From positions 9,743 to 40,985 of the forward strand of contig DADP01000037.1 in assembly GCA_002495025.1 (NCBI GenBank): DNA of 31,243 nucleotides, read 5' to 3'. Below, one piece after another: positions 7,312-14,694 of the stretch. Both the position numbers and the translations under genes were made by a program. How positions within the stretch are numbered: position 1 is the first letter of the stretch; every line of letters starts with the position of its first letter. The notes beneath the pieces were generated by a model. That model had not been told where the DNA came from, did no database searches, and was given only the letters and a program-made list of their open reading frames with translations. Origin of the DNA: Desulfurococcaceae archaeon UBA285 (GTDB taxonomy: Archaea > Thermoproteota > Thermoprotei_A > Sulfolobales > Desulfurococcaceae).

Positions 7312-7534
7312 TCACTTCTCCAGCAACTTCAACTCTCTTTTCGCGTTTTGCCTCGATTGCTAGTAGGTGTGTTATATACCCGGCTATCTGGTTTCTCAAC
7401 TTCTTTGATGGTATAACAGCTAGTTTTGAAACTACTTTTTTATTGTGTTCAAAATCTCTCTTGAATAAATCCGGGTATTTGGTTAGTAGCTCTCTAGCTA
7501 CTCTCTTAACGAGTTTTGGTCTTACCTTACCCAT
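7295..7534 (-). CDS. rps17e: 30S ribosomal protein S17e
   Basis: A 79-residue basic protein: MGKVRPKLVKRVARELLTKY, then DLFKRDFEHNKKVV and the end of the conserved domain at IAGYITHLLAIEAKRE. This matches archaeal S17e in length and pattern. A GTG at 7543 is in frame, but it belongs to the SD: AAAGGTG lies 6 nt before ATG 7534, so I use the ATG. TATA-like TTTATAA at 7574-7580 predicts a leader of about 18 nt. The gene overlaps cgi121 downstream by 17 nt and forms an operon with it. Confidence 0.92.
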   Translation of the reverse strand: MGKVRPKLVKRVARELLTKYPDLFKRDFEHNKKVVSKLAVIPSKKLRNQIAGYITHLLAIEAKREKRVEVAGEVSEAGA

Positions 7535-7573
7535 AATAAACACCTTTCTAAATCGTCTGCTTTAATATGCTCA

Positions 7574-7593
7574 TTTATAAACGGGTTTATAAA
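7574..7593. promoter_or_regulatory. Two adjacent TATA boxes serving S17e (-) and the C/D sRNA (+)
   Basis: TTTATAA at 7574-7580 and TTTATAAAA at 7585-7593 are separated by ACGGG-type sequence. The left box read leftward is about 25 nt before a plausible S17e transcript start. The right box read rightward is about 25 nt before the C/D box sRNA start near 7613. Confidence 0.5.
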
Positions 7594-7617
7594 ACTCAAC
7601 GAGTTTTCTTGTTAGTG

Positions 7618-7666
7618 GTGATGAAAACCACCGACTGGGATTTATGACCGAGACCCACGGGTCTGA
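7618..7666 (+). ncRNA. C/D box sRNA (2'-O-methylation guide), candidate 1
   Basis: C box GTGATGA (7618-7624), 10-nt spacer, D' box CTGG (7635-7638, one change from CTGA), degenerate C' box TTTATGA (7641-7647), 15-nt guide and D box CTGA (7663-7666). Size and spacing fit archaeal C/D sRNAs. By the N+5 rule the D guide predicts methylation at the fifth base (G) of target ACCCGUGGGUCU; the D' guide would pair with UCGGUGGUUU. A TATA box sits 25 nt before the likely 5' end. It overlaps, antisense, the last 25 nt of the winged-helix gene. The D' and C' boxes are weak. Confidence 0.65.
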
Positions 7667-8175
7667 GACGGCTTACACTGTCTTAGTAGCTCTATTAGTA
7701 AGTGTACTCTTCTCGCTGTTCCAGGGTCGACTCCTAGAATACTCGCTATTTCACTTGGTGTGTATGTTCCACCAGTGATGTTTTCGTAGTATTTAATTTT
7801 CTCGTAGTAGTCTACTGGTAGAGACCAGTATTCTATCTTACCCTCTCTAACTAGGTAGACTAGGTATACTTTGTCTAGTAATAGTACTGTGTAGTCTCCT
7901 ATACTACAAGTGTTGTATATCATTGACTCCATGATGTCTGAGTATTCGCGTGTAATAAACAATTTACCGTTCTTTTCCTCTATAATACCGTATTTCTTGA
8001 GCCACCATACTCCTCGTTTAACCACGTCTATTTTCAATTTAGATGCTTCTTTTAGTTCTTCAATTGTTAAACCCGGGTAGCTCTTGATAAACCGGGCTAT
8101 TATGTAGAGCCATGGTTTATCTGCTATGAGGTTTTTAAACAATACACTTCTAGGTAACTCGTTTCCTTCTGACAT
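7642..8175 (-). CDS. Winged-helix DNA-binding protein, function unknown
   Basis: A 177-residue protein. Residues about 30-76 form an N-terminal winged helix (YPGLTIEELKEASKLKIDVV, then RGVWWLKKYGIIEEKNGKLFIT). A middle domain of beta-rich sequence follows (DYTVLLLDKVYLVYLVREGK). Near residues 135-160, TPSEIASILGVDPGTARRVH looks like a second helix-turn-helix. I do not recognise the family; a transcription regulator is the simplest inference. ATG 8175 is preceded by GGTGG. Its 3' end is overlapped antisense by the C/D sRNA. It diverges from S-adenosylhomocysteinase. Confidence 0.7.
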   Translation of the reverse strand: MSEGNELPRSVLFKNLIADKPWLYIIARFIKSYPGLTIEELKEASKLKIDVVKRGVWWLKKYGIIEEKNGKLFITREYSDIMESMIYNTCSIGDYTVLLLDKVYLVYLVREGKIEYWSLPVDYYEKIKYYENITGGTYTPSEIASILGVDPGTARRVHLLIELLRQCKPSQTRGSRS

Positions 8176-8251
8176 AGTGTTTTATCCACCATTGAACTAC
8201 TATTTTTAAATCAACTAATTTGTTTTATGTTGTTTCCACGGGTTTTATTGA

Positions 8252-8259
8252 ACTATATT
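8252..8259 (+). promoter_or_regulatory. TATA box of the S-adenosylhomocysteinase gene
   Basis: ACTATATT lies about 40 nt before ATG 8295. Initiation about 25 nt downstream would leave a leader just long enough to contain the GGTGG SD at 8285-8289. Confidence 0.45.
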
Positions 8260-8294
8260 AGATTCTAGTAGACTAGTTTTTCATGGTGGGTTTA

Positions 8295-9551
8295 ATGGAG
8301 TTTAAAGTGAGAGATATATCGCTAGCTAGTAGCGGCGAGTTGAAGATTGCATGGGCAGAGAAAAACATGCCTGTTTTAATGCTCCTTAGAAAAAAGTATT
8401 CCGAGTCAAAGCCTTTGAAAGGAGTGAAAATAGGTGCTGTGCTACACGTTACAAAGGAGACAGCTGTATTGGTATTAACACTTAGAGAAGCCGGTGCAGA
8501 AGTCTATCTTGCAGGGAGTAATCCACTATCTACTCAAGACGATGTTGCAGCTGCGCTAGCTACTCGTGGAATACACGTCTATGCTTGGAGAGGGCAAAAT
8601 AGTGATGAATACTATTGGTGTATAACTAAAATAGCTGAGAGCAAACCAGATATTGTTATAGATGACGGTGCAGACCTACACGCAGTACTCCACGAGAAAT
8701 ACCCTGACATAGCGAGTAATGTAATTGGTGGAACAGAGGAGACAACAACTGGTGTTAATAGACTTCGAGCTCTTGAAAACGAGGGGTTACTCAAATACCC
8801 TGTTATAGCTGTAAACGACTCTTACACCAAACACATGTTTGATAATAGATATGGTACTGGACAAAGCACGTTCGACGGTATATTGAGAGCTACAAACATA
8901 CTAGTTGCTGGAAAAATAGTAGTTGTAGCAGGATATGGATGGGTTGGAAAGGGAATAGCGGCAAGAGCGAGGGGTCTTGGAGCACGCAGAGTTATTGTTA
9001 CAGAAGTAGACCCGATTAGAGCGCTCGAAGCAGTATACGATGGATTCGAAGTAATGCCCATGAAGGAAGCTGCTAGTATAGGAGACGTGTTCATAACAGC
9101 AACAGGCAACATAGCAGTTATAAGAAGAGAACACTTTGAAAAAATGAAAGATGGAGCAATACTCGCCAATGCTGGACACTTCAACGTTGAGATTTGGATA
9201 CCAGACCTAGAAGAACTATCAGTCGAGAAGAGGCAAATACTACCATATGTAACAGAGTATACATTGAAAGATGGACGGAAACTCTACCTACTCGCTGAGG
9301 GTAGACTAGTAAACCTTGTAGCAGCAGAGGGCCATCCAAGCGAGGTAATGGATATGAGTTTTGCTAATCAATTCCTAGCTGTAAAATACCTATTAGAAAA
9401 CAAGAGTAGACTTGGAAACCGAGTTCTGAGACTTCCAAGAGAACTAGATGAAATGGTTGCAAGGTTAAAACTAGAATCTATGGGTATAGAAATAGACGAG
9501 TTAACACCAAGACAACGCGAATATCTCTCTTCCTGGAAGTATGGAACGTGA
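8295..9551 (+). CDS. ahcY: Adenosylhomocysteinase (S-adenosyl-L-homocysteine hydrolase)
   Basis: A 418-residue NAD-dependent enzyme that splits S-adenosylhomocysteine into adenosine and homocysteine, removing the inhibitor of methyltransferases. Visible motifs: LHVTKETAVLV, WRGQNSDEYYWCI, DDGADLHAVLH, GGTEETTTGVNRL, NDSYTKHMFDNRYGTGQS with the catalytic Lys/Asp region, and the Rossmann loop VVAGYGWVGKGIAARARGLGA. An ATG at 8283 is in frame, but GGTGG (8285-8289) is placed as SD for ATG 8295 (MEFKVRD), so I choose the latter. The window encodes several SAM-dependent methyltransferases whose by-product this enzyme clears. Confidence 0.96.
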   Translation: MEFKVRDISLASSGELKIAWAEKNMPVLMLLRKKYSESKPLKGVKIGAVLHVTKETAVLVLTLREAGAEVYLAGSNPLSTQDDVAAALATRGIHVYAWRGQNSDEYYWCITKIAESKPDIVIDDGADLHAVLHEKYPDIASNVIGGTEETTTGVNRLRALENEGLLKYPVIAVNDSYTKHMFDNRYGTGQSTFDGILRATNILVAGKIVVVAGYGWVGKGIAARARGLGARRVIVTEVDPIRALEAVYDGFEVMPMKEAASIGDVFITATGNIAVIRREHFEKMKDGAILANAGHFNVEIWIPDLEELSVEKRQILPYVTEYTLKDGRKLYLLAEGRLVNLVAAEGHPSEVMDMSFANQFLAVKYLLENKSRLGNRVLRLPRELDEMVARLKLESMGIEIDELTPRQREYLSSWKYGT

Positions 9552-9646
9552 GAACGAATACTTTGTTCTTTATAGAAAAACCATTTTTCACTCTGGATGT
9601 CTACGAGTACATCCTCTGTGGCTATGTATAATAGAGGAGTTATTTG

Positions 9647-9720
<74 letters not shown>

Positions 9721-9797
9721 CTTATCTATTTTAAAGTTTCAAAAGGGTTTAAATTTTATTCTTTTACTCAATATCGTGTCTTCAATGGGAGGGAGGT

Positions 9798-10799
9798 TTA
9801 ACTAGTTTTCTTGAGTGTTGCAATATATTTTGCTACTGCATCTGCTGCTATTGCTCCTTCCGCCACTGCTGTTACTATTTGTTCAAATTTGTATTTGTAG
9901 GGTCCACCTGCAGCATCTCCTGCAGCGTAGACTCCTGGGAGATTGGTGCTCATGTCTATGTTGACTTTTGCTTTGCCTTCTTCATCTACTTCAATACCTA
10001 CTTTCTTAAAGAACTCTGTTGGTGGGTTTGTACCGATTTCAATGAATACAGCGTCTACTATGAGGATTTTTTCCTCGTTTGTCTGTGTGTTTACTAGTTT
10101 TAATCCTTCTACTTTCTCTTCTCCTAGTATTTCTTTTACAATAGTGTTTGTTAGTATCTCTATTTTTGGGTTTTTACGGGCGGCTTCAATGTATGTTTCA
10201 AACGCTCTAAACGATTCTCTCCTGTGGATTAGGTATACCTTGGAGGCCAGGTTGCTTAGATATAATGCGCTGATAAAAGCCGAGTTTCCTCCACCTACTA
10301 CTGCTACTACTTTGTCTTTGAAGAATGCTCCATCGCATACTGCACAATACGATACTCCTCTACCTAGTAGTCTATCTTCTCCTGGAACACCTAGTTTCCG
10401 CTTCTCGCTACCCATGGCGAGTATAACTGCGTAGCCGCAAATAGGTTTAGATCTACTCTTTGTTTTTACACACCATAATTGCTGGTTTTCCGGGTCTTTG
10501 AATAAATCTACTACTTCATCGATTATTATTGGTACATTGTATTTCTCTACGTGTTTAACGAATTTATCAACTAGGTCTTGGCCAGGTATTTCGGGTATTC
10601 CAAGATAGTCGTCGACTAGTGGTGCTATAGCTGCGTTTCCACCGATTGTCTTGGTTATTACTATGGGTTTTAATCCATATCTAGCTGTATATAGTGCTGC
10701 TGAGAGGCCGGCTGGGCCGCCGCCTACTATTACCACGTCGTATTTATCTCTTGTTTCTTCAATTCTAGTTCTTGGTAGTGTTGCTCTTAGTTTAAACAT
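9798..10799 (-). CDS. trxB: Thioredoxin reductase
   Basis: A 333-residue low-molecular-weight flavoprotein that passes electrons from NAD(P)H through FAD to thioredoxin. The FAD-binding VVIVGGGPAGLSAALYTARYG is at residues 22-42. The redox pair is SYCAVCDGAFF (Cys152, Cys155), the NAD(P)H loop is VAVVGGGNSAF, and the second FAD motif is GVYAAGDAAGGP. All active parts are intact. ATG 10799 has AGGTG 6 nt upstream. A 17-nt inverted repeat lies between the TATA box and the likely start of transcription, suggesting a repressor site. The upstream gene on the same strand is 61 bp away and probably separate. Confidence 0.95.
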   Translation of the reverse strand: MFKLRATLPRTRIEETRDKYDVVIVGGGPAGLSAALYTARYGLKPIVITKTIGGNAAIAPLVDDYLGIPEIPGQDLVDKFVKHVEKYNVPIIIDEVVDLFKDPENQQLWCVKTKSRSKPICGYAVILAMGSEKRKLGVPGEDRLLGRGVSYCAVCDGAFFKDKVVAVVGGGNSAFISALYLSNLASKVYLIHRRESFRAFETYIEAARKNPKIEILTNTIVKEILGEEKVEGLKLVNTQTNEEKILIVDAVFIEIGTNPPTEFFKKVGIEVDEEGKAKVNIDMSTNLPGVYAAGDAAGGPYKYKFEQIVTAVAEGAIAADAVAKYIATLKKTS

Positions 10800-10813
10800 G
10801 TAATCACCTATTA

Positions 10814-10839
10814 CTATAACATTGTTATAGGATTATAAA
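10814..10839 (-). promoter_or_regulatory. trxB promoter with candidate operator
   Basis: On the minus strand TTTATAAT (10839-10832) is the TATA box. Immediately downstream lies CTATAAC-ATT-GTTATAG (10814-10830 on the plus strand), a perfect 7-bp inverted repeat with 3-nt spacer that itself reads the same on both strands apart from the centre. It lies between the TATA box and the predicted start near 10810, where a bound regulator would block polymerase. Confidence 0.5.
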
Positions 10840-10860
10840 GGGTTGTAGAGAGGAAGCAGT

Positions 10861-11310
10861 CTAAATTCTAGTTAATTCGTATACGAGTATACCTGTTAAA
10901 GCAGTAGATGGTATTCCACGTGGTATTTCTCTCGGCCAGACAATAGTAAATCCTTCTATTTCTTTTCTACTTGGTTCTTGTTCTCCAGATCCCACTACAA
11001 TAGCTGTTTTTCTCTGTTTTGCTTCGCCTAGTAGTTCATGTAGGTTTTTATTAACTCCCTCTTCGCTTACATAGTATACTGTTTCACAATTGAGGATTGA
11101 GTGTAAGTCTTTTAGTTCTGGTAGTATTATGAGTGGTTTACCTAGTTTATACGATATTCTATGTGCTTCTGGTACTCCTACTTGTGCAGCTGCACCAAAG
11201 GGTTTTACTACTACTGGTACTGCATTCTCAACAGTGTAGACTGTTTTTAGAAAATCAATTAGTTTTTGAACACTACTTGGTGCATATAATACAATATATA
11301 GTTCTCTCAT
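10861..11310 (-). CDS. DUF2122-like protein (annotated in relatives as RecB-family nuclease / SPOUT-like)
   Basis: A 149-residue protein with alternating strands and helices: LYIVLYAPSSVQKLIDFLKT, then KPFGAAAQVGVPEAHRISYK, LGKPLIILPELKDL and, at the C-terminus, WPREIPRGIPSTALTGILVYE. This pattern matches the small crenarchaeal family I recall as DUF2122/COG4080, which databases label inconsistently as RecB-like nuclease or SpoU-like methylase. I see no RecB catalytic GxxxxE-D-ExK set, so a nuclease role is unproven. Its ATG shares one base with the TAA stop of the C5 methyltransferase (TAATG), and GGTG lies 7 nt upstream, so it is the last gene of the TFE operon. Confidence 0.6.
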   Translation of the reverse strand: MRELYIVLYAPSSVQKLIDFLKTVYTVENAVPVVVKPFGAAAQVGVPEAHRISYKLGKPLIILPELKDLHSILNCETVYYVSEEGVNKNLHELLGEAKQRKTAIVVGSGEQEPSRKEIEGFTIVWPREIPRGIPSTALTGILVYELTRI

Positions 11311-12290
11311 TACACTACACCTTCATCAAGTGCTTTTAAAACCTCGAGTGCTACTGCTCTAGCTAGGGGGACTGGGACGGCTTCGCCAACCATATTATAT
11401 TGAGAATCACGGCCCCCGATAAATACAAATGTGTCTGGAAAACCCATGAGCCTCGCTTGTTCGCGCACAGTGAGTAGTCTTGGCTGGAATGGATGGATAA
11501 ACCTTGATGAGCCAAGCACTGTAGGAGCTATGTCGTCTGGGTCTAGTTTAACAAGGTTTGGAAGCAGTCTCTCTGCTCCATAATAGTGTACTAGTGCCTC
11601 GCCTGGTTTCAACCGGGCTGCTTTTTTGAGTTTTTTCCATGGGAGTTCAGGTGGTGGCTCATGGTTTGCTACTAGTGGAGAGCCTGGTTCTGACAGTCCA
11701 CTCAGTGCTTTTCTAACTACTACTCGATCTCTCTGTTTTGCAGGGTTTATTGGTATATTTGATATAAATACTCTTACTCTGTGACTCGGGTTTCCATAGT
11801 CTTCTGCTTTTAATACATTGAAGTATATTCGTGGATAACCAATTCTCTTGAATTCCTCTATTAATGCTTGTTTTAAACCGTTTTCTGTTATTGCCGGGAC
11901 ATTCTCCATGACGAAAACTCTGGGTTTGAGTAAACCAACTATTCTAATATAGTGGAGTGTTAACTGTCCCATTGGGTCTACATATAATCTGTCCAGTGGG
12001 TTTTTCTGTCTTGTGGGATTGGCGCCTGTGTAAGGCTCGCATGGAGGACTGCCAATAACTACATCTATTTCTCCGGGTTTTACAAAACTATATAGTTTTG
12101 TAGCATCTAGTTCTTTGATGTCTTCAATGAGCACGGTGCAATCTGGTATGTTTGCTTTATATGTTAGTGCTGCGTATTTGAAGTTGTCTACTGCTAGTAG
12201 ACACTTAAATCTACTTGTTGAGTGAAACCCGAGTGAGAAGCCTCCAGCCCCGGAGAACAAGTCTATGTATTTGTATATAGTACTCGGCAA
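11310..12290 (-). CDS. DNA (cytosine-5-)-methyltransferase
   Basis: A 326-residue C5 methyltransferase using S-adenosylmethionine. Motif I is YIDLFSGAGGFSLGFH (residues 8-23), motif IV GSPPCEPYT with catalytic Cys84, motif VI FVMENVPAI, motif VIII-like NPSHRVRVFIS, and motifs IX/X RLLTVREQARLMGFPDTF and YNMVGEAVPVPLARAVA. All catalytic parts are present. The target-recognition region between VIII and IX is short (roughly 90 residues). No restriction endonuclease gene is next to it; it sits between TFE (2 nt away) and a DUF2122-like gene. A regulatory or repair-linked orphan methyltransferase is inferred. It might instead have been acquired by transfer, though its codon use looks like its neighbours. 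Confidence 0.92.
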   Translation of the reverse strand: MPSTIYKYIDLFSGAGGFSLGFHSTSRFKCLLAVDNFKYAALTYKANIPDCTVLIEDIKELDATKLYSFVKPGEIDVVIGSPPCEPYTGANPTRQKNPLDRLYVDPMGQLTLHYIRIVGLLKPRVFVMENVPAITENGLKQALIEEFKRIGYPRIYFNVLKAEDYGNPSHRVRVFISNIPINPAKQRDRVVVRKALSGLSEPGSPLVANHEPPPELPWKKLKKAARLKPGEALVHYYGAERLLPNLVKLDPDDIAPTVLGSSRFIHPFQPRLLTVREQARLMGFPDTFVFIGGRDSQYNMVGEAVPVPLARAVALEVLKALDEGVV

Positions 12291-12292
12291 TT

Positions 12293-12844
12293 CTACATCC
12301 GCTCAATCATAGATATCAATACATCTATTTTCTTAATGGATTCCTCAATTAGTTTTACTACTGCTGGGTTGTTTGCTTCTACTAGTAAGTCGCCGTCGTT
12401 GGGGCATTGAAAGCCGTAGGCGTATGCTTCATCTAATAGATATCTCCTATTACAGGTTTTACAAATATATAGTGTACCTTCTCTCTCATGTCTTGCTAGG
12501 ACTTCAAGTTTCTCTCTGGTTTTCTTCAGTCTATTTAGAATAAATGTTTTCAATGCTGGTTTATTGAGCCGCCATGAGTGCAGTACTTCTCCTGTTTCTT
12601 CGTCTTTTACTCTATCGGGAATTACTACTGCTTCATCAGAGAGTTTCTGGAGTATTTTTCTTGCTTCATTAGATCTAACATCTAAAGTCGTTGCTATTCT
12701 CTCTTCTGCAATATACCCGTTTTTCAGTAGATACTCAAATATCTTTCTACCGGGCTCACCAAACATGTTTTCTATGATCATGGCGGACATGTCTATTAGA
12801 TCGTTGTCTTGTAACTCCATTGACTGTTTCGACTTGGAACTCAA
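12293..12844 (-). CDS. tfe: Transcription initiation factor TFE (alpha subunit)
   Basis: A 183-residue archaeal TFIIE-alpha homologue that helps open the promoter together with TBP and TFB. The N-terminal extended winged helix covers about residues 20-110 (FEYLLKNGYIAEERIATTLD, EARKILQKLSDEAVVIPDRV, LHSWRLNK). A zinc-ribbon region follows: ICKTCNRRYLLDEAYAYGFQ then CPNDG, where the fourth expected Cys is Asp. The C-terminus is a helix. TTG 12844 has GGTG 7 nt upstream. It heads an operon with the C5 methyltransferase and the DUF2122-like gene. Confidence 0.92.
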   Translation of the reverse strand: MSSKSKQSMELQDNDLIDMSAMIIENMFGEPGRKIFEYLLKNGYIAEERIATTLDVRSNEARKILQKLSDEAVVIPDRVKDEETGEVLHSWRLNKPALKTFILNRLKKTREKLEVLARHEREGTLYICKTCNRRYLLDEAYAYGFQCPNDGDLLVEANNPAVVKLIEESIKKIDVLISMIERM

Positions 12845-12977
12845 TTGTAATCACCATGTATTCATAGTACAACACTTATCTTCAAAGTTAATTTGTTCAA
12901 AGGGTTTAATGTATTTAATGCATTGTGGCCTCGTTGAGCCTCTGTCTAGATCTTTATGGTGGTTGATTAAAAAAAGC

Positions 12978-12985
12978 TTATATAG
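12978..12985 (+). promoter_or_regulatory. BRE/TATA of the thermosome gene
   Basis: TTATATAG follows an A-rich, BRE-like AAAAAAAGC at 12969-12977. Initiation about 25 nt downstream would give a leader of about 25 nt holding GGGGTGG, 6 nt before GTG 13033. This is the strongest-looking core promoter in the window, as expected for an abundant chaperonin. Confidence 0.6.
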
Positions 12986-13032
12986 AAGCCTTTGATATTT
13001 CTAGCTTATGGTTGGGTTAGGGGTGGTATATA

Positions 13033-14676
13033 GTGGCTGTAGAGCCAACTGGTATTCCAGTATTAATACTTAAAGAAGGTACTCAGAGAACAGCTGGAAG
13101 AGACGCTCTAAGAGTAAACATGATGGCTGCTAGAGCAGTAGCAGAAATGATAAAAACCACATATGGTCCTAAAGGAATGGATAAAATGCTTGTTGATACA
13201 CTTGGAGATGTAACTATTACAAACGACGGTGCTACAATACTAGACAAAGCTGAAATCCAACACCCAGCAGCCAAAATGCTTGTACACGTAGCTAAAAGCC
13301 AGGATGCAGAAGTTGGTGATGGAACAAAGAGAGCAGTTATATTTGCAGGCGAACTACTCAAACAAGCGGAGGAATTACTAAACAAAAACATTCATCCAAC
13401 AGTAATTATTTCTGGTTATAGAAAAGCAATGGAGGAAGCACTAAAAATCCTATATCAAATCGCTATTCCAATAGACATTAATGACGAAGAGATATTAAAG
13501 AAGGTCGCGAGGACATCTCTAACAAGCAAAGCTGTTCACGATGCTAGAGAGTACTTTGCAGAAATAGCTGTTAAAGCAGTCAAACAGATAGCTGAACAGA
13601 GAGGAGACAAGATCTACGTAGACATAGACAACATACAGTTAATTAAGAAGTATGGAGGCTCACTAATGGATACACAACTAGTATACGGTATTGTACTCGA
13701 CAAGGAAGTAGTACATCCAGGTATGCCTAGAAGAGTTGAAAAAGCAAGAATAGCCCTACTAGACGCTCCACTTGAAATTGAAAAACCAGAAATCGACGCT
13801 GAAATAAGAATAAGCGATCCAACACAAATGAAGGCCTTCCTACAACAAGAAGAAGAAATACTAATGAAATACGTTGAAAAACTAGTAGAAGTTGGAGCAA
13901 ACGTTGTAATAACCCAGAAGGGTATTGACGAGGTTGCTCAGCACTTCCTTGCTAAGAAGGGTATTCTTGCTGTTAGAAGAGTTAAGAGAAGCGACCTAGA
14001 GAAACTAGAAAGAGCAACAGGTGGAAGAATAGTAAGCAATATTGAAGACCTCAAACCAGAAGACCTTGGATACGCAGAACTAGTAGAAGAGAGAAAGATT
14101 GGAGAAGACAAAATGGTATTTATTGAGGGATGTAAGAACCCGAGATCAGTAAGTATTGTAATAAGAGGTGGACTAGAGAGACTAGTTGACGAAGCAGAGA
14201 GGAGTTTAAGAGATGCATTATCAGCTGTTGCCGATGCTCTAAGAGACGGTAAAGTCATAGCTGGTGGTGGAGCAGTAGAAATAGAAATCGCCAAGCACTT
14301 GAGGAGATACGCTGTTAAAGTAGGAGGCAAGGAGCAACTGGCAATAGAAGCCTTCGCAAAAGCACTAGAGGGACTAACAATTACAATGATTGAAAACGCT
14401 GGATTAGACACAATAGACATGATAATGAAGCTAAGAGCTGCACACGAGAAAGAAGATGGCAAGTGGATTAGTGTCGACTTAAACACTGGTGAACTAGTAG
14501 ACATGTTCAAACTAGGAATAATCGAGCCAGTAAGCATACTTGCAACAGCAATTAAGAGTGGAACAGAAGCAGCAACAATTATTCTAAGAATAGACGACAT
14601 TATATCTGCAAGCAAACTCGAAAAGAAGGAGGAAGCCGGTAAGAAACCAGAAGAAGAAAAGAAAGAAGAAGAATAA
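13033..14676 (+). CDS. Thermosome subunit (group II chaperonin)
   Basis: A 547-residue ATP-dependent folding chaperonin of the cytosol that forms double rings with a built-in lid. Motifs: TTYGPKGMDKMLVD (residues 42-55), TNDGATILDKAEIQHPAAKM, DAEVGDGTK (91-99), RIALLDAPLEIEKPEI, and GGGAVEIEIAKHLRR with the ATPase Asp region later. The usual GDGTTT is GDGTKR here, so two residues near the phosphates are basic instead of Thr. The C-terminus is a charged Lys/Glu tail rather than a Gly/Met repeat. GTG start with GGGGTGG upstream. The paralogue type (alpha, beta or gamma) cannot be set from one gene. It converges on the HerA-like gene. Confidence 0.97.
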   Translation: MAVEPTGIPVLILKEGTQRTAGRDALRVNMMAARAVAEMIKTTYGPKGMDKMLVDTLGDVTITNDGATILDKAEIQHPAAKMLVHVAKSQDAEVGDGTKRAVIFAGELLKQAEELLNKNIHPTVIISGYRKAMEEALKILYQIAIPIDINDEEILKKVARTSLTSKAVHDAREYFAEIAVKAVKQIAEQRGDKIYVDIDNIQLIKKYGGSLMDTQLVYGIVLDKEVVHPGMPRRVEKARIALLDAPLEIEKPEIDAEIRISDPTQMKAFLQQEEEILMKYVEKLVEVGANVVITQKGIDEVAQHFLAKKGILAVRRVKRSDLEKLERATGGRIVSNIEDLKPEDLGYAELVEERKIGEDKMVFIEGCKNPRSVSIVIRGGLERLVDEAERSLRDALSAVADALRDGKVIAGGGAVEIEIAKHLRRYAVKVGGKEQLAIEAFAKALEGLTITMIENAGLDTIDMIMKLRAAHEKEDGKWISVDLNTGELVDMFKLGIIEPVSILATAIKSGTEAATIILRIDDIISASKLEKKEEAGKKPEEEKKEEE

Positions 14677-14680
14677 CCTG

Positions 14681-14685
14681 TTTTT
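14681..14685 (+). terminator. T5 run after the thermosome gene
   Basis: CTGTTTTTATG begins 3 nt after the stop and lies between two convergent genes whose stops are only 18 nt apart. Confidence 0.35.
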
Positions 14686-14694
14686 ATGTAAACT

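Noticed and set aside
12564..12995. 143-codon plus-strand frame over tfe
   Set aside because: Antisense to the well-supported tfe gene; low-complexity Ser-rich translation and no family resemblance.
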